Source of the DNA: an uncultured Clostridia bacterium
GTDB taxonomy: Bacteria; Bacillota; Clostridia; Oscillospirales; Ruminococcaceae
Length of the DNA: 64,000 bases
Direction: 5' to 3'
NCBI GenBank assembly: GCA_946567425.1
Contig: CAMNXF010000004.1
Location: 62,001-126,000 of the forward strand
Shown here: one piece after another, positions 61,810 through 64,000 of the stretch
Layout: each line of letters starts with the position of its first letter
Position numbering within the stretch: the stretch's first letter is position 1
The notes under the pieces: generated by a model
The model's input: only the letters and a program-made list of their open reading frames with translations
The model's database searches: none
What the model was told of the DNA's origin: nothing
Program-made: the position numbers and the translations under genes

Positions 61810-63525
61810 TTAAAAACCGATAATTTTTGTGAAATCCGCCGACAGCTTCTCTTGGAGCGCAACTGCCTCGGACTTATCTGCGCCTTTGGTGGTGTAGTAA
61901 ACCTTGATCTTCGGCTCAGTGCCCGAGGGTCTGATGATAACGGAAGCGTCGTCCTCAAGATTATAGGTGATAACGTCGGACTTAGGCAGCGTTACAGCGC
62001 TTGTAGAGCCGTCCGCCATGGTCTTTACGGAGGCGGTGTAGTCAGTAACGGCAAGAACATTCAAGCCGCCAATCGTCTTGGGAGCGTTCGCGCGAAGCCC
62101 CGCCATGATCTCTTTCATGCGCTCCATGCCCGACGCGCCCTCGCAGGTGAAGTTGCCAAGCTTGTTGAAGTAAACGCCGTACTCGTCATACATCTTTTTG
62201 CGCGCTTCTATAAGCGAAACGCCCTTAGTGCGGTAGTACGCCGCCATTTCACATATCAGCATGGAAGCCACGACAGCGTCCTTGTCGCGCACGTAGCCGC
62301 CCGCCAGATAGCCGTAGCTCTCCTCGAAGCCGAAGATATAGCGCTCCTCTTCGCAGTCCTTTTCAAGCAGACCGATCTGCTCGCCGATGAACTTGAAGCC
62401 CGTCAGCACCTCGCGCAGCTCCACGCCGTACTTCGCGCAGATCGCCTTGGTGATGTCCGAGGTAACGATCGTCTTGACCGCAACAGGGTTCTTGGGCATT
62501 TTGCCGAGAGCAATGCGCTCCTTACAGATATATTCGAGCAGCAGCGCACCCGTTTCGTTACCCGTGAACAGCTCGTAATGGTCGCCGTCGGGAACTGCGA
62601 TACCTACACGGTCGCAGTCGGGATCGGTTGCGAGCAGCAAATCGGGCTTTTCCTTTTCGCAGAGGTTAAGACCGCACTGAAGCGCCTCGCGTATCTCGGG
62701 GTTCGGGAACGGACAGGTCGGGAAGTTTCCGTCGGGGTTCTCCTGCTCGGGAACGACGACAACGTCCTTTACGCCGATCTCCTTGAGAATGCGGCGGACG
62801 GGCTTGTTACCCGTACCGTTGAGGGGAGTATAAACGACCTTGAGATTGCTGGTCGGCACAAGGTCGCTGTGCAGGCTTTGCTCGCGAACCTTAGCAATGT
62901 ATTCGTCGATAACGGAGTCCTCAATATAGCTTACCGAGCCGTCTGCGACAGCCTTGTCGAAATCGACCGACTTCACGCCGCTGAAAATGTCAATCTTGTT
63001 GATCTTGGAAAGCACAATATCCGCCGCTTCAAGAGTAAGCTGGCAGCCGTCCGAGCCGTAAACCTTATAGCCGTTGTATTTTGCGGGGTTGTGGGACGCC
63101 GTAACGACGATACCCGCACCGCATTTCAGCTTGCGGACTGCCCATGAAAGCATGGGGGTGGGCATAAGTTCCTTATAAATATGAACCTTTATGCCGTTCG
63201 CGGCAAGCACCTCGGCTGCGCTCCTGGCAAAATAATCGGACTTGTTGCGGCTGTCGTAGGCGATCGCGACGCTCTTTTCAACGCCGTTTTCGAGAATGTA
63301 CTCCGCGAGACCCTGAGTAGCCTTTTTAACGGTGTAGACGTTCATGCGGTTAGTGCCCGCGCCGATAACGCCGCGCAGTCCGCCCGTACCGAACTCCAGA
63401 TCGCGGTAGAAACGGTCGTTTTTGCCGTCCTCGTCGCCCGAAACGCTCTCCAGCTCAACCTTGAGATCGGGATCGGCAACTGCCTTGTCCAGCCAAAGCT
63501 CATACATTTTCTGAATATCTGCCAT
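61810..63525 (-). CDS. Phosphoglucomutase/phosphomannomutase
   Basis: DLEFGTGGLRGVIGAGTNRMNVYTV; GIVVTASHNPAKYNGYKVYG; LLATDPDCDRVGIAV; IIRPSGTEPKIKVYY. Confidence 0.95.
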   Translation of the reverse strand: MADIQKMYELWLDKAVADPDLKVELESVSGDEDGKNDRFYRDLEFGTGGLRGVIGAGTNRMNVYTVKKATQGLAEYILENGVEKSVAIAYDSRNKSDYFARSAAEVLAANGIKVHIYKELMPTPMLSWAVRKLKCGAGIVVTASHNPAKYNGYKVYGSDGCQLTLEAADIVLSKINKIDIFSGVKSVDFDKAVADGSVSYIEDSVIDEYIAKVREQSLHSDLVPTSNLKVVYTPLNGTGNKPVRRILKEIGVKDVVVVPEQENPDGNFPTCPFPNPEIREALQCGLNLCEKEKPDLLLATDPDCDRVGIAVPDGDHYELFTGNETGALLLEYICKERIALGKMPKNPVAVKTIVTSDITKAICAKYGVELREVLTGFKFIGEQIGLLEKDCEEERYIFGFEESYGYLAGGYVRDKDAVVASMLICEMAAYYRTKGVSLIEARKKMYDEYGVYFNKLGNFTCEGASGMERMKEIMAGLRANAPKTIGGLNVLAVTDYTASVKTMADGSTSAVTLPKSDVITYNLEDDASVIIRPSGTEPKIKVYYTTKGADKSEAVALQEKLSADFTKIIGF

Positions 63526-63778
63526 AAGAAGAAACCTCCTGAAAAAATATTTATAATAACGATTACATTATAACATATTTAATTGAAAATTTCAATAGTT
63601 TTGTAAAATGCTTACAAAAATTTTTACGGATAATGGAGAATTTTTTATATCAGCGTTAAGTTAATGCTTAACAAACTTAAATGATTTTTTATTTGCATGA
63701 TCGAACAGAACCGTTCTATATGCCCGTCCAAAGGCATATACTGTACAAAATTTCCAAATAAACACGGAGGTATCAAAA

Positions 63779-64000
63779 ATGAAAATAAACAAGAGGTCTT
63801 TTAAGTTAACGCTTTCAATGATAGGGTGCTTTGTGCTGCTTGCGATTTGCGCGAGAGTAACGGAGAGAGCGCTGCCGACCGCCGCCGAGGTCTCCGAAAA
63901 ACCGATTATCGTACTTGATGCGGGGCACGGCGGAATGGACTCCGGAGCGGTGGGCGTGACAGGCGTTCTCGAAAAGGACATAAACCTGTCAATAGTTCTC
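63779..64000 (+). CDS. N-acetylmuramoyl-L-alanine amidase (CwlD-like, partial; runs off right edge)
   Basis: MKINKRSFKLTLSMIGCFVLLAICARV...KPIIVLDAGHGGMDSGAVGVTGVLEKDINLSIVL. Confidence 0.88.
   Translation, partial: MKINKRSFKLTLSMIGCFVLLAICARVTERALPTAAEVSEKPIIVLDAGHGGMDSGAVGVTGVLEKDINLSIVL

Noticed and set aside
61852-63147. 431 aa plus-strand ORF
   Set aside because: Antisense shadow of phosphoglucomutase; no recognisable domain.

Overview
Chromosomal window from a Clostridia-like (Ruminococcaceae/Oscillospiraceae-type) Firmicute with moderate GC and very high coding density. No rRNA, tRNA, CRISPR array, prophage or intact transposase was recognised. Minus-strand blocks: a PyrR-type pyrimidine operon (pyrR-pyrC-PEBP-pyrF-two unknown ORFs-carA-carB); purA/ymdB/spoVS/ansA/nucleoside kinase; aspS; ispF-ispD-pheA; an RR-HK-ABC operon; cellobiose phosphorylase; a fused Amt-PII gene; and dgt-dnaG-rpoD-rpoD paralog. 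Plus-strand blocks: an M23 peptidase and GH25 lysozyme; MarR + heterodimeric ABC exporter; a solute-binding ABC system; an ECF sigma cluster; MarR + PNPOx; a hybrid kinase; and an MMPL exporter followed by a ~1177 aa GLUG/coiled-coil surface protein. Most notable: (1) a two-copy palindromic MITE-like family with shared termini, shared loop and 3-bp TNA target duplications, whose arms differ between copies but stay self-complementary; (2) the MMPL + GLUG/coiled-coil pair; (3) an in-frame UAG at the conserved Gln of a PEBP gene, in a window where UAG is almost absent as a stop; (4) tandem primary-type sigma factors; (5) a 22-bp perfect hairpin at the predicted 5' end of the amt-PII transcript; (6) a pyrR leader that could pair with its own translation start region. 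All calls come from reading the sequence; no database search was run.
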